Of a stretch of 64,000 nt of DNA, positions 26,561 to 35,844 are shown piece by piece (within the stretch, counting starts at the first letter, position 1; each line of letters opens with the position of its first letter). The translations under genes were made by a program, and so were the position numbers. The DNA is taken from positions 4,398,001 to 4,462,000 of the forward strand of contig CP091034.1 of NCBI GenBank assembly GCA_039725955.1, written 5' to 3'. This stretch comes from Sinorhizobium sp. B11 (GTDB lineage Bacteria > Pseudomonadota > Alphaproteobacteria > Rhizobiales > Rhizobiaceae). The notes beneath the pieces were generated by a model that was given only the letters and a program-made list of their open reading frames with translations, did no database searches and had not been told where the DNA came from.

Positions 26561-26620
26561 ACGCGGCCCTTTAGCGACTTATTTAACGTGGCTGCAAGCC
26601 GGCCGGCCAAATCACCACGA
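26561..26620 (-). promoter_or_regulatory. SAM-II riboswitch (metA leader)
   Basis: The minus strand reads TCGTGGTGATTTGG, then a GC-rich loop, CTTGCAGCCACG, a TTAAA stretch and CGCTAAAGGG. This is the conserved H-type pseudoknot sequence of SAM-II, found in alphaproteobacteria before metA, metC and metX. Pairing of GTGG with CCAC and of the CGGCTTGCA loop with downstream bases fits the known fold. It lowers metA expression when S-adenosylmethionine is abundant. Confidence 0.93.
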
Positions 26621-26775
26621 GACATCATAATTAACGCCAGTGCGCCCGCGAATCAACTGTCAATAAGAACAACTGTCCAATCCATCACGCTTTCTTTATG
26701 GGTGGTGGAATCTGTTGATGGACCAGTAACGCCCCCATGGTATTAATGGTGTGATGGGCGATTTTGGAAAAAATA

Positions 26776-28617
26776 ATGAAAACTGACGTCAAAGGGGGGA
26801 AGGGCATCCAGAATCAGGACCGGGTGGGATACGATCTCAGCCTGACATATCGGCTTGGAGTGATGTTCTCCGCATTCTGGAATTCGCAGGTCCGCGGCAA
26901 GGTCGTCGCGCTTGCGATCCTGCTGGTGGTCATCATCCTGGCGACCGCCTATGGACAGGTGATCCTCAACGAATGGAACGCCCCTTTCTACGATTCCCTT
27001 GAGCGTCGTGATCTTGGCGAATTTTTCCGCCAGCTCGAAGTCTTCGCGATGATCGCCGGTGCGCTGCTGCTGCTCAACGTGCTGCAGGCATGGCTGAACC
27101 AGATGACGGCGCTTTACATGCGCGAAGGTCTTTCGCGCGATCTCGTCGATCAGTGGCTGGAGCGCAAGCGTGCCCTCAAACTCTCCACCATCGGCATCCT
27201 CGGCGTTAATCCCGACCAGCGCCTGCACGAAGATTCTCGCAATCTCGCTGAAAGCACGACCAACCTCGCCCTTGGCCTCCTGCAGTCGACCATTCTGCTC
27301 GTCAGCTTCATCGGCGTGTTGTGGGAGCTTTCGAGCGGCTTCATCTTCCGGATCAGCGGCTACAACTTCACCATCCCCGGCTATATGGTCTGGGCGGCAA
27401 TCTTTTATGCTGCATCGGCCTCGGTATTGAGCCAGGTCGTCGGCCGCAAGCTCGTCAAGCTCAATGCCGACCGGTTTTCCAAGGAAGCCGAGTTGCGCTT
27501 TGCGCTGATGCATGCCAACGAAAATATGCCGGCGATCACAGTAGCGCGCGGCGAAGAGAACGAGCGCAAGCGGATCAACAACGATATCAGCAACGTTCTC
27601 GCGGTCATCAAGCGGCTCGCCATGGCCAATACCAACCTGACCTGGGTTTCGGCAGGCTATGGCTGGCTGGTCATCGTCATTCCGATCATCGTCGCCGCGC
27701 CCGCTTATTTTTCCGGCGGCCTGACCTTCGGGCAGCTGATGATGTCGGTCGGCGCGTTCAACCAGGTCAATACCGCGTTGCGCTGGTATGTAGCGAATTT
27801 CGGCCCGATCGCCGAATGGCGCGCGACATTGATGCGTGTCACCGACTTCCGCCAGGCGCTTCAGGAGATGGATGATGGCTTCGATTTGAAGGATTCCATC
27901 GTCTATGAGAAAACCGCACCTGATACGTTGACGCTGAAGGATATCGTCATCGTCGCCAAGCTTGGCGAGGAGATCGATGATTGCGGCGGCTTCCGCTTGC
28001 GTGAGACGGACGTGGTGATCAAGGCCGGGGAAAAGGTCATGATCAACGGCGATCACAGCGTGAACCGCCGCCTGCTCTTCCAGGCCATGGCAGGCCTTTG
28101 GCCCTGCGGCAAGGGCACGATCGGCCTGCCCCCGATTGACGACATTCTGTTCATCCCCCAGGTCGCCTATGTACCGGGCGGCACGCTGCGCGAGGCGATC
28201 GCTTTCCCGGGAAAACCCGAGGCCTTTGATAGGACGGCCATCGAAGCCGCACTTGAGGCTGCGGGCTTGCATTCGCTTGTAGCCCGCCTTGATAGCCGCG
28301 CACGCTGGGACAAGCTTCTCGATGCCGATGAGCAGAAGGCAATCGCTTTTGCCCGCCTGCTGCTCGTGAAGCCGCGCTGGGTCGTTTTCGACGAGGTGCT
28401 CGAAGGCATGGAGCCCGAATGGCAGCACACGATGACCAGGCTGCTCACCACCATGCCGGAGACCAGCATGATCTATATCGGCCGTTCGGAAACCTATATG
28501 GAGGCACTGCATCCGCGCACGCTGCACCTGCAGGCATTGCCTTCCAAACCGGAGGAGCAATCAGCGGCAACTGCGGCCGGATCGAGCGCCGCGGCAGCTC
28601 CTGCCCCGGCGCTCTAG
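26776..28617 (+). CDS. SbmA/YddA-like ABC transporter, permease fused to a degenerate ATPase domain
   Basis: 613 residues from the ATG at 26776. Residues about 25-330 form a six-helix ABC_membrane_2 domain related to YddA, BclA and SbmA/BacA (NEWNAPFYDSLERRD is typical). The C-terminal part aligns with an ABC ATPase but is decayed. At the Walker A position (about 423-433) the sequence is INGDHSVNRRLLF, without the P-loop Gly-Lys-Ser/Thr. The signature region reads LLDADEQKAIAF instead of LSGGEQ-like. Only the Walker B Asp-Glu (VVFDEVLE) is kept. It probably cannot hydrolyse ATP and may work as an ion-driven peptide importer like BacA/SbmA (inference). The C-terminus is Ala/Pro-rich. Divergent from metA. 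Confidence 0.82.
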   Translation: MKTDVKGGKGIQNQDRVGYDLSLTYRLGVMFSAFWNSQVRGKVVALAILLVVIILATAYGQVILNEWNAPFYDSLERRDLGEFFRQLEVFAMIAGALLLLNVLQAWLNQMTALYMREGLSRDLVDQWLERKRALKLSTIGILGVNPDQRLHEDSRNLAESTTNLALGLLQSTILLVSFIGVLWELSSGFIFRISGYNFTIPGYMVWAAIFYAASASVLSQVVGRKLVKLNADRFSKEAELRFALMHANENMPAITVARGEENERKRINNDISNVLAVIKRLAMANTNLTWVSAGYGWLVIVIPIIVAAPAYFSGGLTFGQLMMSVGAFNQVNTALRWYVANFGPIAEWRATLMRVTDFRQALQEMDDGFDLKDSIVYEKTAPDTLTLKDIVIVAKLGEEIDDCGGFRLRETDVVIKAGEKVMINGDHSVNRRLLFQAMAGLWPCGKGTIGLPPIDDILFIPQVAYVPGGTLREAIAFPGKPEAFDRTAIEAALEAAGLHSLVARLDSRARWDKLLDADEQKAIAFARLLLVKPRWVVFDEVLEGMEPEWQHTMTRLLTTMPETSMIYIGRSETYMEALHPRTLHLQALPSKPEEQSAATAAGSSAAAAPAPAL

Positions 28618-28669
28618 CAAAATTCCTGCAAAATGTGCGGCGTTTGGTGTCCGGGTGCTCCGGACGAGC

Positions 28670-29299
28670 TCACATTGGCGGCGTCACACCATTCACGCCG
28701 ACGGTGACCTGCGAAGCCGAGATGGCCCCGTCGGCTGCCTTTTCCGCCATGACGATGACACCGGCACCCGGCTTCAGATCAGCTTTCGTCGCCGGAGCAA
28801 AGGTGACGATCGGCGTGCCGTCGGCAATCGAGACGGTCTTTTCCTTGCCCTGATAAGTCAGCGTGATCGTATGTCCATCGACGGCCTTCACCGCGTTGCT
28901 GACGGTCGCATTCGTCATCGAGCTATTCGGCTGCAGATCCCACGGACGGTTGCCTTCTCCGGTGCCTTTCATCGACGCGGGGAAGATCAGTACTTCGATG
29001 GCACCATCGGGACCGGTGCCTTTCGGCAGCGAGGCAACTCCGACGAAATCGCCGACCTTGATGTCGTCGACCGATGCATTTTTGATACCGGCGACTTTCC
29101 AGCCCGATTTGAGCGCAACCGTCGCATCGCTGCCTTCGCGGGTCTTGACGACAAGCGTATCGCCGTTGAGGCTCTCGATCGTGCCCCGCACGCGCAAGCG
29201 CTGGCTTTCCTGCGCACTCGCCGCCTGCGAAAGGCCAAGCACGAGGAAGCTGCTGGCTGCAAGCGCCATGACTATTCTGGTATAGGATTTGCGAGACAT
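28670..29299 (-). CDS. Exported protein of unknown function with beta-barrel-like repeats (DUF5666-like)
   Basis: 209 residues from the ATG at 29299, with AAGGAAGAG upstream. A clear Sec signal peptide (MSRKSYTRIVMALAASSFL, cleavage near ASAQE) is followed by a soluble domain of short beta strands. RVRGTIESLNGDTLVVKTREG and NAVKAVDGHTITLTYQGKEK look like two copies of an OB-like unit, resembling DUF5666. The ligand is unknown. It converges on the ABC gene and stands alone. Confidence 0.7.
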   Translation of the reverse strand: MSRKSYTRIVMALAASSFLVLGLSQAASAQESQRLRVRGTIESLNGDTLVVKTREGSDATVALKSGWKVAGIKNASVDDIKVGDFVGVASLPKGTGPDGAIEVLIFPASMKGTGEGNRPWDLQPNSSMTNATVSNAVKAVDGHTITLTYQGKEKTVSIADGTPIVTFAPATKADLKPGAGVIVMAEKAADGAISASQVTVGVNGVTPPM

Positions 29300-29446
29300 G
29301 TGACTCTTCCTTATCGCCATTGATCGGCACAATCCCCGGCTGCCGGAAAGCAGTGTATGCCGCGTGTCGCGACACGTGCGAATCAAGGAAAAGTGAGGAA
29401 GCGGACCCCGGCAAACCGGTCGTTGCCGGAGTCCGCAGAGACCGCC

Positions 29447-29845
29447 TCAGCCGGCCGCGGACATATCCATATACATGATTTCCCAGACATGGCCGTCGGG
29501 GTCTTGGAAGCTGCATCCATACATTGGCCCCATATCGAGGATCGGCTTCCAGGGCTTGCCGCCGGCCGCCAATGCCTTTTTCAAGTAGTCATCCACTTCG
29601 CCGCGACTGCCGGCCGAAAGGCAGGTTAGGACTTCCTTACCCTTCGACGTATCGGCGATATCGCCTTCGATGAACTGCTGGAAGTGGGCGTGGGTCAGCA
29701 GCATCACATAGATATTTTCCTCGACGATCATGCAGGCGGCATCGTCAGTGGTAAAATTCGGATTGTAGGAAAAGCCGAGCGCCGAGAAGAATTCCTTCGA
29801 CTTGACGAGATCCTTGACCGGCAGGTTCACGAAAATCATGCGCAT
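29447..29845 (-). CDS. VOC-family (glyoxalase/bleomycin-resistance fold) protein
   Basis: 132 residues with two beta-alpha-beta-beta-beta units. The N-terminal strand is MIFVNLPVKDLVKSKEFFSALG and the C-terminal one is YGCSFQDPDGHVWEIMYMD with the family's terminal Glu. It resembles the YaeR/PhnB-like glyoxalase relatives; substrate and metal use cannot be told. Single gene, minus strand. Confidence 0.8.
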   Translation of the reverse strand: MRMIFVNLPVKDLVKSKEFFSALGFSYNPNFTTDDAACMIVEENIYVMLLTHAHFQQFIEGDIADTSKGKEVLTCLSAGSRGEVDDYLKKALAAGGKPWKPILDMGPMYGCSFQDPDGHVWEIMYMDMSAAG

Positions 29846-29947
29846 GAAAAATCTCCCTTTGGTGTAACGGCGCCATGCCGTTGATCACGTTCGGCTCAAG
29901 GACGGACGAAAACCACCCGATCCGACAAACGGAAGAATTTTTTCGGA

Positions 29948-31771
29948 TCAGCCTTCCAGTTCCTCGCGCAACATTTCGAGTTCCAGCCATTCCTCTTCCA
30001 TCTTGACCAGACTTTCGCGCAGCTTCTCCATCTCGCCAGCCAGCCGATTGAAGGCCGCCGGATCCTTGGTGAAGAGGTTCGGATCAGCCATCCTCTCTTC
30101 CCGCTTGCCAATCTCCGCTTCTGCCTTGGCCATTTCCTTCGGCAGGTTTTCGAGCGCGAATTTCTGCTTATAGGAGAGCTTGCCCTTTGAAGCCGAAGGA
30201 GCGGCAGCCGCAGCCTCCTGCGCTTTCGGCTTTTCCGCGGCTTTCTCGGCCCGCCTACGCTCCTCGGCCGCACCCTTGCGCTGTGCCAGCATGTCGGAAT
30301 AACCGCCGGCATACTCGATCCAGCGCCCATCCGGTGTTTCCGGATTGGCAGGCGCAATCGTCGAGGTCACCGTGCGGTCGAGGAAATCGCGATCGTGGCT
30401 GACGAGGATGACGGTGCCGACAAAGCCCGTGACGATCTCCTGCAGCAGATCCAGCGTCTCTATGTCGAGGTCGTTGGTCGGTTCGTCGAGAATGAGCAGG
30501 TTTGCCGGTCGTGACAGGATGCGCGCCAGCATCAGGCGGGCGCGCTCGCCGCCGGAGAGGTTCTTGATCGGCGTACGCGCCTGCTCCGGCTGGAACAGGA
30601 ATTCCTTCATATAGCCGGTCACATGCCGCTGCTCGCCATTGACCAGCAGATTCTCGCCGCGCCCGTCCGTCAGGTAATTGGCAAGCGTATCGTCAGGATT
30701 CAAATCCTCGCGCTTCTGGTCGAGGGTGGCGATTTCGAGATTGGTGCCGAGTTTCACCGTGCCGCTGTCAGGCGAAAGCTGTCCCGTCAGCATCTTCAGG
30801 AGCGTCGTCTTGCCGGCGCCGTTCGGCCCGACGAGACCGATGCAATCGCCACGATGCACGCGGATCGAAAATGGCGTGACGATCGGCCTGTCATCGTAGC
30901 TCTTGGTGATCTTGTCCGCTTCGATGACCAGCTTGCCTGATTCCTGCGCGTCGGAAGCACTCGCCTGGACCGTTCCCTGCGGCCCTTTGTGACCGCGATA
31001 TTGCGCCCGCATCGTCTGCAATTCGCCGAGGCGGCGCATATTGCGCTTGCGCCGCGCGGTTACGCCGTAGCGCAGCCAGTGCTCCTCACGTTCGATCGCC
31101 TTGCCGAGCTTGTGCTGTTCCAGCTCTTCCGCCTCCAGCACCTGATCGCGCCAGGCTTCGAAAAACGCAAAGCCCTTGTCGAGCCGCCGCGATGTACCGC
31201 GATCCAGCCAGACTGTCGCCGTCGAGACTTTTTCGAGGAAGCGACGGTCATGCGAAATCAGGACCAGCGCACTGCGCGTCTTCTGCAGCTCGCCTTCCAG
31301 CCATTCGATGGTCGGCAGGTCGAGGTGGTTGGTCGGCTCGTCAAGCAGCAGGATATCGGGCTCCGGCGCCAGCACGCGAGCGAGGGCCGCGCGGCGCGCC
31401 TCGCCGCCGGAAAGGTTATTCGGGTTCTCTTCCCCGGTCAGTCCGAGATGCGATAGCAGGTAAGTAACGCGATAGGGATCGTCGCCCGGTCCGAGCCCAG
31501 CCTCGGCATAGGCCTGCACGGTCTGGAAACCGGCAAAATCCGGCGCCTGCTCCAGGTAGCGCACCGTCGACGCCGGATGGCGGAAAACGTCGCCCGACTG
31601 TGCGTCGACGAGGCCGGCAGCGATCTTCAGAAGCGTCGATTTGCCCGAGCCGTTGCGGCCGACAAGGCAGATCTTGTCGCCGGCTTCCACCTGCAGGGCG
31701 GCGCCTGCCAAGAGCGGTGTGCCGCCGAAGCTCAGGAAGATGTCGTCAAGTTTCAGAATGGGGGGCGCCAA
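29948..31771 (-). CDS. uup: ABC-F ATPase, Uup-like
   Basis: 607 residues with two ABC ATPase domains (Walker A GRNGSGKSTLL near residue 38 and GPNGAGKTTLL near 317; LSGGE signatures in both). A linker joins them, and a charged Ala/Glu/Lys region leads to a C-terminal coiled coil (about 535-607) as in Uup. There are no membrane segments. ABC-F proteins act on the ribosome; Uup also affects transposon excision and branched DNA in E. coli. It starts at TTG (31771) with GGAG eight bases upstream, 3 bp after the thiN stop, so the pair is co-transcribed. Confidence 0.9.
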   Translation of the reverse strand: MAPPILKLDDIFLSFGGTPLLAGAALQVEAGDKICLVGRNGSGKSTLLKIAAGLVDAQSGDVFRHPASTVRYLEQAPDFAGFQTVQAYAEAGLGPGDDPYRVTYLLSHLGLTGEENPNNLSGGEARRAALARVLAPEPDILLLDEPTNHLDLPTIEWLEGELQKTRSALVLISHDRRFLEKVSTATVWLDRGTSRRLDKGFAFFEAWRDQVLEAEELEQHKLGKAIEREEHWLRYGVTARRKRNMRRLGELQTMRAQYRGHKGPQGTVQASASDAQESGKLVIEADKITKSYDDRPIVTPFSIRVHRGDCIGLVGPNGAGKTTLLKMLTGQLSPDSGTVKLGTNLEIATLDQKREDLNPDDTLANYLTDGRGENLLVNGEQRHVTGYMKEFLFQPEQARTPIKNLSGGERARLMLARILSRPANLLILDEPTNDLDIETLDLLQEIVTGFVGTVILVSHDRDFLDRTVTSTIAPANPETPDGRWIEYAGGYSDMLAQRKGAAEERRRAEKAAEKPKAQEAAAAAPSASKGKLSYKQKFALENLPKEMAKAEAEIGKREERMADPNLFTKDPAAFNRLAGEMEKLRESLVKMEEEWLELEMLREELEG

Positions 31772-31774
31772 GTA

Positions 31775-32431
31775 TCAGACTCCGGAAAGATCATAAGGCC
31801 GCGCGAGCACGATGGCCCTGCCGCTGGCGAGCGAAAAGCGCACAGGGCCCTCCGCCACGTTGGAAATGGTGCGCGACGAGCCGAAGGGCAAATGGAAGTC
31901 CGCGAGCGGATAGCGGGCATTCTCGATGAATAGCCCCTTCAATTCGCTGAACCCTGGCACGGAAAACAGGCTGCCTTGGGGAAGATCGATCTCGAACGAG
32001 CCGGGAAGCAAAGGCACTGCCTCCTCGCTGCCCGACGTGAGCAGGACGTCAAAGCCTTCCTGGGCCAGTTCGACGCCATATAGCAAATGTTGAAGCGCAT
32101 GGTCGGTGCGTTCGCCACCCAGGGCGCCGGCAAGGATCAGGCGTTTGGCGCCACGTTCGATCGCCTCGGAAACGGCGATTTCACCGTCAGTCGCGGCCTT
32201 TGCGGCCGGATAGGGCTGGCGCGGCACGTCAGGAAATGCACCGTCGAGATCCGGCGGTGTGGAATCGAAATCGCCAACCCACAATTCCGGCACCACCCCC
32301 AACGCCGCTGCGTGGCGCATGCCGCCGTCAGCCGCGATGAAGCGGCTGTCCCGCACGGCGTCACGCAGACGATCCGTCAGGCTGAGTGCCCCGCCGAGCA
32401 GGATGGTGAAGGTGGATTGGCTCATGGGCAT
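31775..32431 (-). CDS. thiN: Thiamine diphosphokinase
   Basis: 218 residues. The catalytic half has FIAADGGMRHAAALG and LWVGDFDST, the usual Asp-rich motifs. AATDGEIAVSEAIERGA and GALGGERTDHALQHL form the substrate site. The C-terminal domain is a small beta barrel. It makes thiamine diphosphate from thiamine and ATP. An ATG two codons downstream (32425) is an equal candidate start. Operon with uup. Confidence 0.9.
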   Translation of the reverse strand: MPMSQSTFTILLGGALSLTDRLRDAVRDSRFIAADGGMRHAAALGVVPELWVGDFDSTPPDLDGAFPDVPRQPYPAAKAATDGEIAVSEAIERGAKRLILAGALGGERTDHALQHLLYGVELAQEGFDVLLTSGSEEAVPLLPGSFEIDLPQGSLFSVPGFSELKGLFIENARYPLADFHLPFGSSRTISNVAEGPVRFSLASGRAIVLARPYDLSGV

Positions 32432-32491
32432 TGCCCATAGCGCAAACGGGGGGTGAAGGGGAAGAGGCGGCGCGAATCCGGCGCCTTCAGT

Positions 32492-33157
32492 TTAGAAGCG
32501 GTAGGTTACACCGGCGCCAATCAGCCAGGGATCGAGTTTTGCCTTGCCGCTGACATCGGCGCCGCCGACTGTCGCATCGAAATCCGGGCGCAGGAATATC
32601 TTCTTCACGTCCAGGTTCGCCCCCCAGTGTTCATCGAACATGTAGTCGAAGCCCGCCTGCAGCGCCACGCCGAACGTGTTCTTCACGTCGAGCCTGTCGG
32701 CGCTTTTGCCGGACTGGTTGTAGAAGACCGTATAGTTCACACCGGCACCGAGATAGGGCTGGAAGGCACCGAAATCGGTAAAATGATATTGAAGCGTCAG
32801 CGTTGGCGGCAAAAGCCACGCCTTGCCGATTTCTCCGAGGCCGGCAATCGAGCCTTCGCCTTGCACATTGGCATAGGTCGTGCCGAGAATGAGCTCCGCC
32901 GAAATATTGTCGGTGAAGAAATAGGAGATATCCACTTCCGGAACCACTGTGTCCGAATAGGACAGACCGGATCCGGAAATGCCATCGACCGAACCATTGT
33001 CGCGCGTGATCACGCCGAGCGCACGCAGGCGTATCTGCCATGCGCTTTGTACAGAAGCCGATGGAGGCGCCAGATCGGCGGAAAGCGCCGCATGCCCGAA
33101 GGACACGAAAACGATGGCGGCGAAAATACCCCGCAGCCGAAGCGGATGATGTTTCAT
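32492..33157 (-). CDS. ompW: OmpW-family outer membrane protein
   Basis: 221 residues with a signal peptide (cleavage near HAALSA), then an eight-strand beta-barrel pattern with alternating hydrophobic residues. FGAFQPYLGAGVNYTVFY and the terminal GAGVTYRF, with an aromatic last residue, are typical of OmpW. The barrel forms a narrow channel for small hydrophobic molecules. Single gene. Confidence 0.9.
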   Translation of the reverse strand: MKHHPLRLRGIFAAIVFVSFGHAALSADLAPPSASVQSAWQIRLRALGVITRDNGSVDGISGSGLSYSDTVVPEVDISYFFTDNISAELILGTTYANVQGEGSIAGLGEIGKAWLLPPTLTLQYHFTDFGAFQPYLGAGVNYTVFYNQSGKSADRLDVKNTFGVALQAGFDYMFDEHWGANLDVKKIFLRPDFDATVGGADVSGKAKLDPWLIGAGVTYRF

Positions 33158-33250
33158 GTGAATCTCTCCTGATCTCGTCGAACGGAGAGAGACTTAGGCT
33201 TGCCTCGGACGGGTCAGCTTGAGCGAGATCAAACGCCCGGACTATTTTCT

Positions 33251-33778
33251 TCAGCCCGGCGTATCCTTGTCGCGGGAAAGGAAGATCGTCTCGTAGCCGC
33301 CGATGAATTTCTCGAACAGCCGCGAGAAACTGTCGATTTCTTCCTGTGGCCAGTCCCGCACGACTTCGGAAACGAAGGCGAGTTTCTGAGCCTGGATTTC
33401 TGCCAGCAAATTCTGCCCGACCGGCGTCATGACGACGACGATCCGGCGTGCATCCGCCTGTGAGGCCTCGCGGCGCAGGACGTTGCGGCCGACCATGTCC
33501 GACACGACCCGGCTCGCCCGCGATGGATCGATGCGCAGCGTCTCGGCAATGGCACCAACGGTTGCTTCGCCGTTTGCCTGAGCCCGCCTCACGGCATCGA
33601 GCACGTCGAGATGCGAGAGCTCCAGATCGGGCGCCACGCTCTGAATCGCCAGCCGGCCAATCAGCCGGCGGCCTGTCATCATACGCATGCGCGTCATGGT
33701 GCGGCCGATGCGCGGCACGCTATCCATGGAAGGATCATCAAGCTCGGTCGGTCTTGTCTTGGTCAAGGTTTCATTCAT
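33251..33778 (-). CDS. MarR-family transcriptional regulator
   Basis: 175 residues from the ATG at 33778. The winged HTH lies at about 60-120 (ATVGAIAETLRIDPSRASRVVSDMV), flanked by dimerisation helices. It is divergent from the MFS efflux gene, the usual layout of a repressor released by the pump's substrate. Strong palindromes lie in the shared promoter region. Confidence 0.88.
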   Translation of the reverse strand: MNETLTKTRPTELDDPSMDSVPRIGRTMTRMRMMTGRRLIGRLAIQSVAPDLELSHLDVLDAVRRAQANGEATVGAIAETLRIDPSRASRVVSDMVGRNVLRREASQADARRIVVVMTPVGQNLLAEIQAQKLAFVSEVVRDWPQEEIDSFSRLFEKFIGGYETIFLSRDKDTPG

Positions 33779-33815
33779 GACGGAACCATAACAGACGGGA
33801 ATCAAAATTAAAATA

Positions 33816-33860
33816 TGCCAATGTCAATAACGTGCCATTGACAAATACATGACATTAGCA
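33816..33860. promoter_or_regulatory. Nested MarR-type operators between marR and the efflux gene
   Basis: A perfect inverted repeat TGTCAAT-N8-ATTGACA (33822-33843) is nested in a longer near-perfect pair, TGCCAATGTCA (33816-33826) and TGACATTAGCA (33850-33860; 10 of 11 bases match). The site lies 35-80 bp from both starts, in an AT-rich stretch that also holds the likely promoters. Confidence 0.65.
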
Positions 33861-33893
33861 CATAAAAAGCCGACCTAATGAAAATGGCATCCC

Positions 33894-35435
33894 ATGGATA
33901 TGCAACTCACCCCCGCACCGCTCGTAACGGATCCCCGTCGACGGCTCATCCTCTTCTTCTTCCTGATGACCGCCATGTTTATGGCCACGCTGGATAATCA
34001 GATCGTGTCCACCGCACTGCCGACCATCGTCGGCGAATTCGGTCACCTGGATCGCTTCGGCTGGGTCGGTTCGGCCTATCTGCTTTCACTGAGTGCCGTT
34101 ATGCCTCTTTATGGCAAGCTCGGTGATCTCTTCGGCCGCAAATATGTGATGATGACGGCAATCGCGATCTTCACGATCGGGTCGACGGTCTGCGGTCTCG
34201 CTGTATCCATGAACACGTTGATCGCTGCGCGTGTGCTGCAAGGTTTCGGCGGCGGCGGCATCATGGTTTCGATCTTCGCCGTCAATGCCGACCTCTTCGA
34301 GCCACGCGAACGCGCCCGTTATCAAAGCTATTCCAGCCTTGTACTGATGGCTTCAGGCGCGATCGGCCCGGTCCTCGGAGGCACGATGAGCGATCTCTTC
34401 GGTTGGCGCTCGATCTTCCTCGTCAACGTGCCGATCGGCTTCATCGTGCTTACCGGCCTCGCCTTCATGCTGCCCTACCGCAAGCCGCATCGCCGACCGA
34501 AGATCGACTATGCCGGCGCGCTCCTGCTGGCGCTGACGACAACCAGCATCGTACTTGCGACCGACAGCAGCGAGCTTTTCGGTGCGCTGATCTCGCCGCA
34601 GAGCATTGGTATCGTCACCTTCGGCGTGATCTGCGCCATCACCTGGGTTTTCGTCGAGCGCCGCGCGCCGGAGCCGATCGTGCCGCTGCCGCTTTTCCGC
34701 AATTCCACGTTCAGTCTGCTGTTGGTGATCTCGATAATGGGTGGTGGCATTGCCATCGGCATGGTCAATTACCTCGCCCTTTTCCTGCAGACGACGACGG
34801 GTCTATCACCCTCGGGCGCTGGTCTGCTCTTCATCCTGCTGACGGGCGGTCTCGTCGTCGGCTCTTTGAATGCCGGCCGCATCATTTCGAAGACCGGCCG
34901 CTACAAGCCTTTTGCGATCGCCAGCATGACCTGCAGCGCCATCGCCTTTGCGCTGATCTCTCAGGTTCATGCCGGTACGCCGATTGTCTTCATCGGCGCG
35001 ATCATGCTGCTGCACGGCATTGGCATCGGTCTTGCCCAGCAGGTTCCAGTCATCGGCGTTCAGAACGCCGCACCGGCCCGCGATGTGGGTGCTGCGACCG
35101 GCTCGGTGACGCTGTCGCGCATGGGCGGCGCATCGATTGCCATCTCCATCTACGGTGCGATCATTGCATCGCAGCTCGGCAGACTCGGCTCCTCCATACC
35201 GGGTGTAGCCAATATCGAGGAACTGACGCCGAAAATGATGGCAGCGCTTCCCGACGCCAGCCGTCAGGCCGTGGCTGACGCCTATGCCTCCGCCTTCTCG
35301 CCGCTGTTCATGACCTCGTGCGGCATTGCTTTGATCGGTCTGGTCGCCGCCATCATGCTGAAGCCTGTACAGTTGCCCCGCGCCGGCGAACAGAAGGCCA
35401 GCCCGGCCAGCGCCACCGCCGAAGCTGCGGAATAA
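33894..35435 (+). CDS. MFS multidrug efflux transporter, DHA2 (EmrB/QacA) family
   Basis: 513 residues, 14 predicted membrane helices. ATLDNQIVSTALPTIVGEFG in helix 1 is the DHA2 signature, LGDLFGRKYVMM is the loop 2-3 motif, and GPVLGGTMSD is the antiporter motif C. It exports drugs or toxic compounds by proton antiport. No EmrA-like adaptor is adjacent. The divergent MarR gene should regulate it. Confidence 0.92.
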   Translation: MDMQLTPAPLVTDPRRRLILFFFLMTAMFMATLDNQIVSTALPTIVGEFGHLDRFGWVGSAYLLSLSAVMPLYGKLGDLFGRKYVMMTAIAIFTIGSTVCGLAVSMNTLIAARVLQGFGGGGIMVSIFAVNADLFEPRERARYQSYSSLVLMASGAIGPVLGGTMSDLFGWRSIFLVNVPIGFIVLTGLAFMLPYRKPHRRPKIDYAGALLLALTTTSIVLATDSSELFGALISPQSIGIVTFGVICAITWVFVERRAPEPIVPLPLFRNSTFSLLLVISIMGGGIAIGMVNYLALFLQTTTGLSPSGAGLLFILLTGGLVVGSLNAGRIISKTGRYKPFAIASMTCSAIAFALISQVHAGTPIVFIGAIMLLHGIGIGLAQQVPVIGVQNAAPARDVGAATGSVTLSRMGGASIAISIYGAIIASQLGRLGSSIPGVANIEELTPKMMAALPDASRQAVADAYASAFSPLFMTSCGIALIGLVAAIMLKPVQLPRAGEQKASPASATAEAAE

Positions 35436-35844
35436 GCAGGAGGCGCACGACCACCCCTGGGTCTGCTCAACTCAGTCAAATCATAGCAACCATTAATTGC
35501 ATTCTTCGCGCAGGCGTTATAGTTGCCCGTATCGGTCGCCGTACTGACCGATTTTTTCCGCAGTGCGGCCGGAATCTGCACTTGCGATGGAACTTTCGCC
35601 ATAATTTCATCGGAGCCAGAAGTGCCTCGACAAGCGAGGCATTGCCGAAATGCAACGGCGCCACATTTAGATAGAGTCTCGCTATGCAACCCATGCGGAA
35701 ATCGGCTACAGCAAAGACTTGGATGGGCCGATTGTGCAGTGCGAGAACCGAGGCGGAAGCCTATTGAATTTTCCTGGCAACGGCCGGCCCGAAGACGCGG
35801 CAGACCGGCGACTTAAGATGGTGCGGAGAGACAGACTGGACAGC
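35436..35844. other. Intergenic region between the MFS gene and the M48 protease
   Basis: About 410 bp without a supported gene. It holds the terminator at 35531-35558 and a second small hairpin, TGCCTCG-acaag-CGAGGCA, at 35623-35641 without a T tract. The protease promoter should be in the last 150 bp; no confident hexamers. Confidence 0.4.
35531..35558 (+). terminator. Probable terminator of the MFS gene
   Basis: A 7-bp stem ATCGGTC / GACCGAT with an 8-base loop and a run of T, 95 bp after the stop. Confidence 0.5.

Noticed and set aside
26743..28560. A 605-codon open frame on the minus strand
   Set aside because: It is fully antisense to the SbmA/YddA-like gene, has no recognisable domain, and is explained by the codon bias of GC-rich DNA.
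28630..28660. Small hairpin GTCCGG / CCGGAC between the ABC gene and the exported protein
   Set aside because: Only six pairs and no T tract, too weak to call a terminator.
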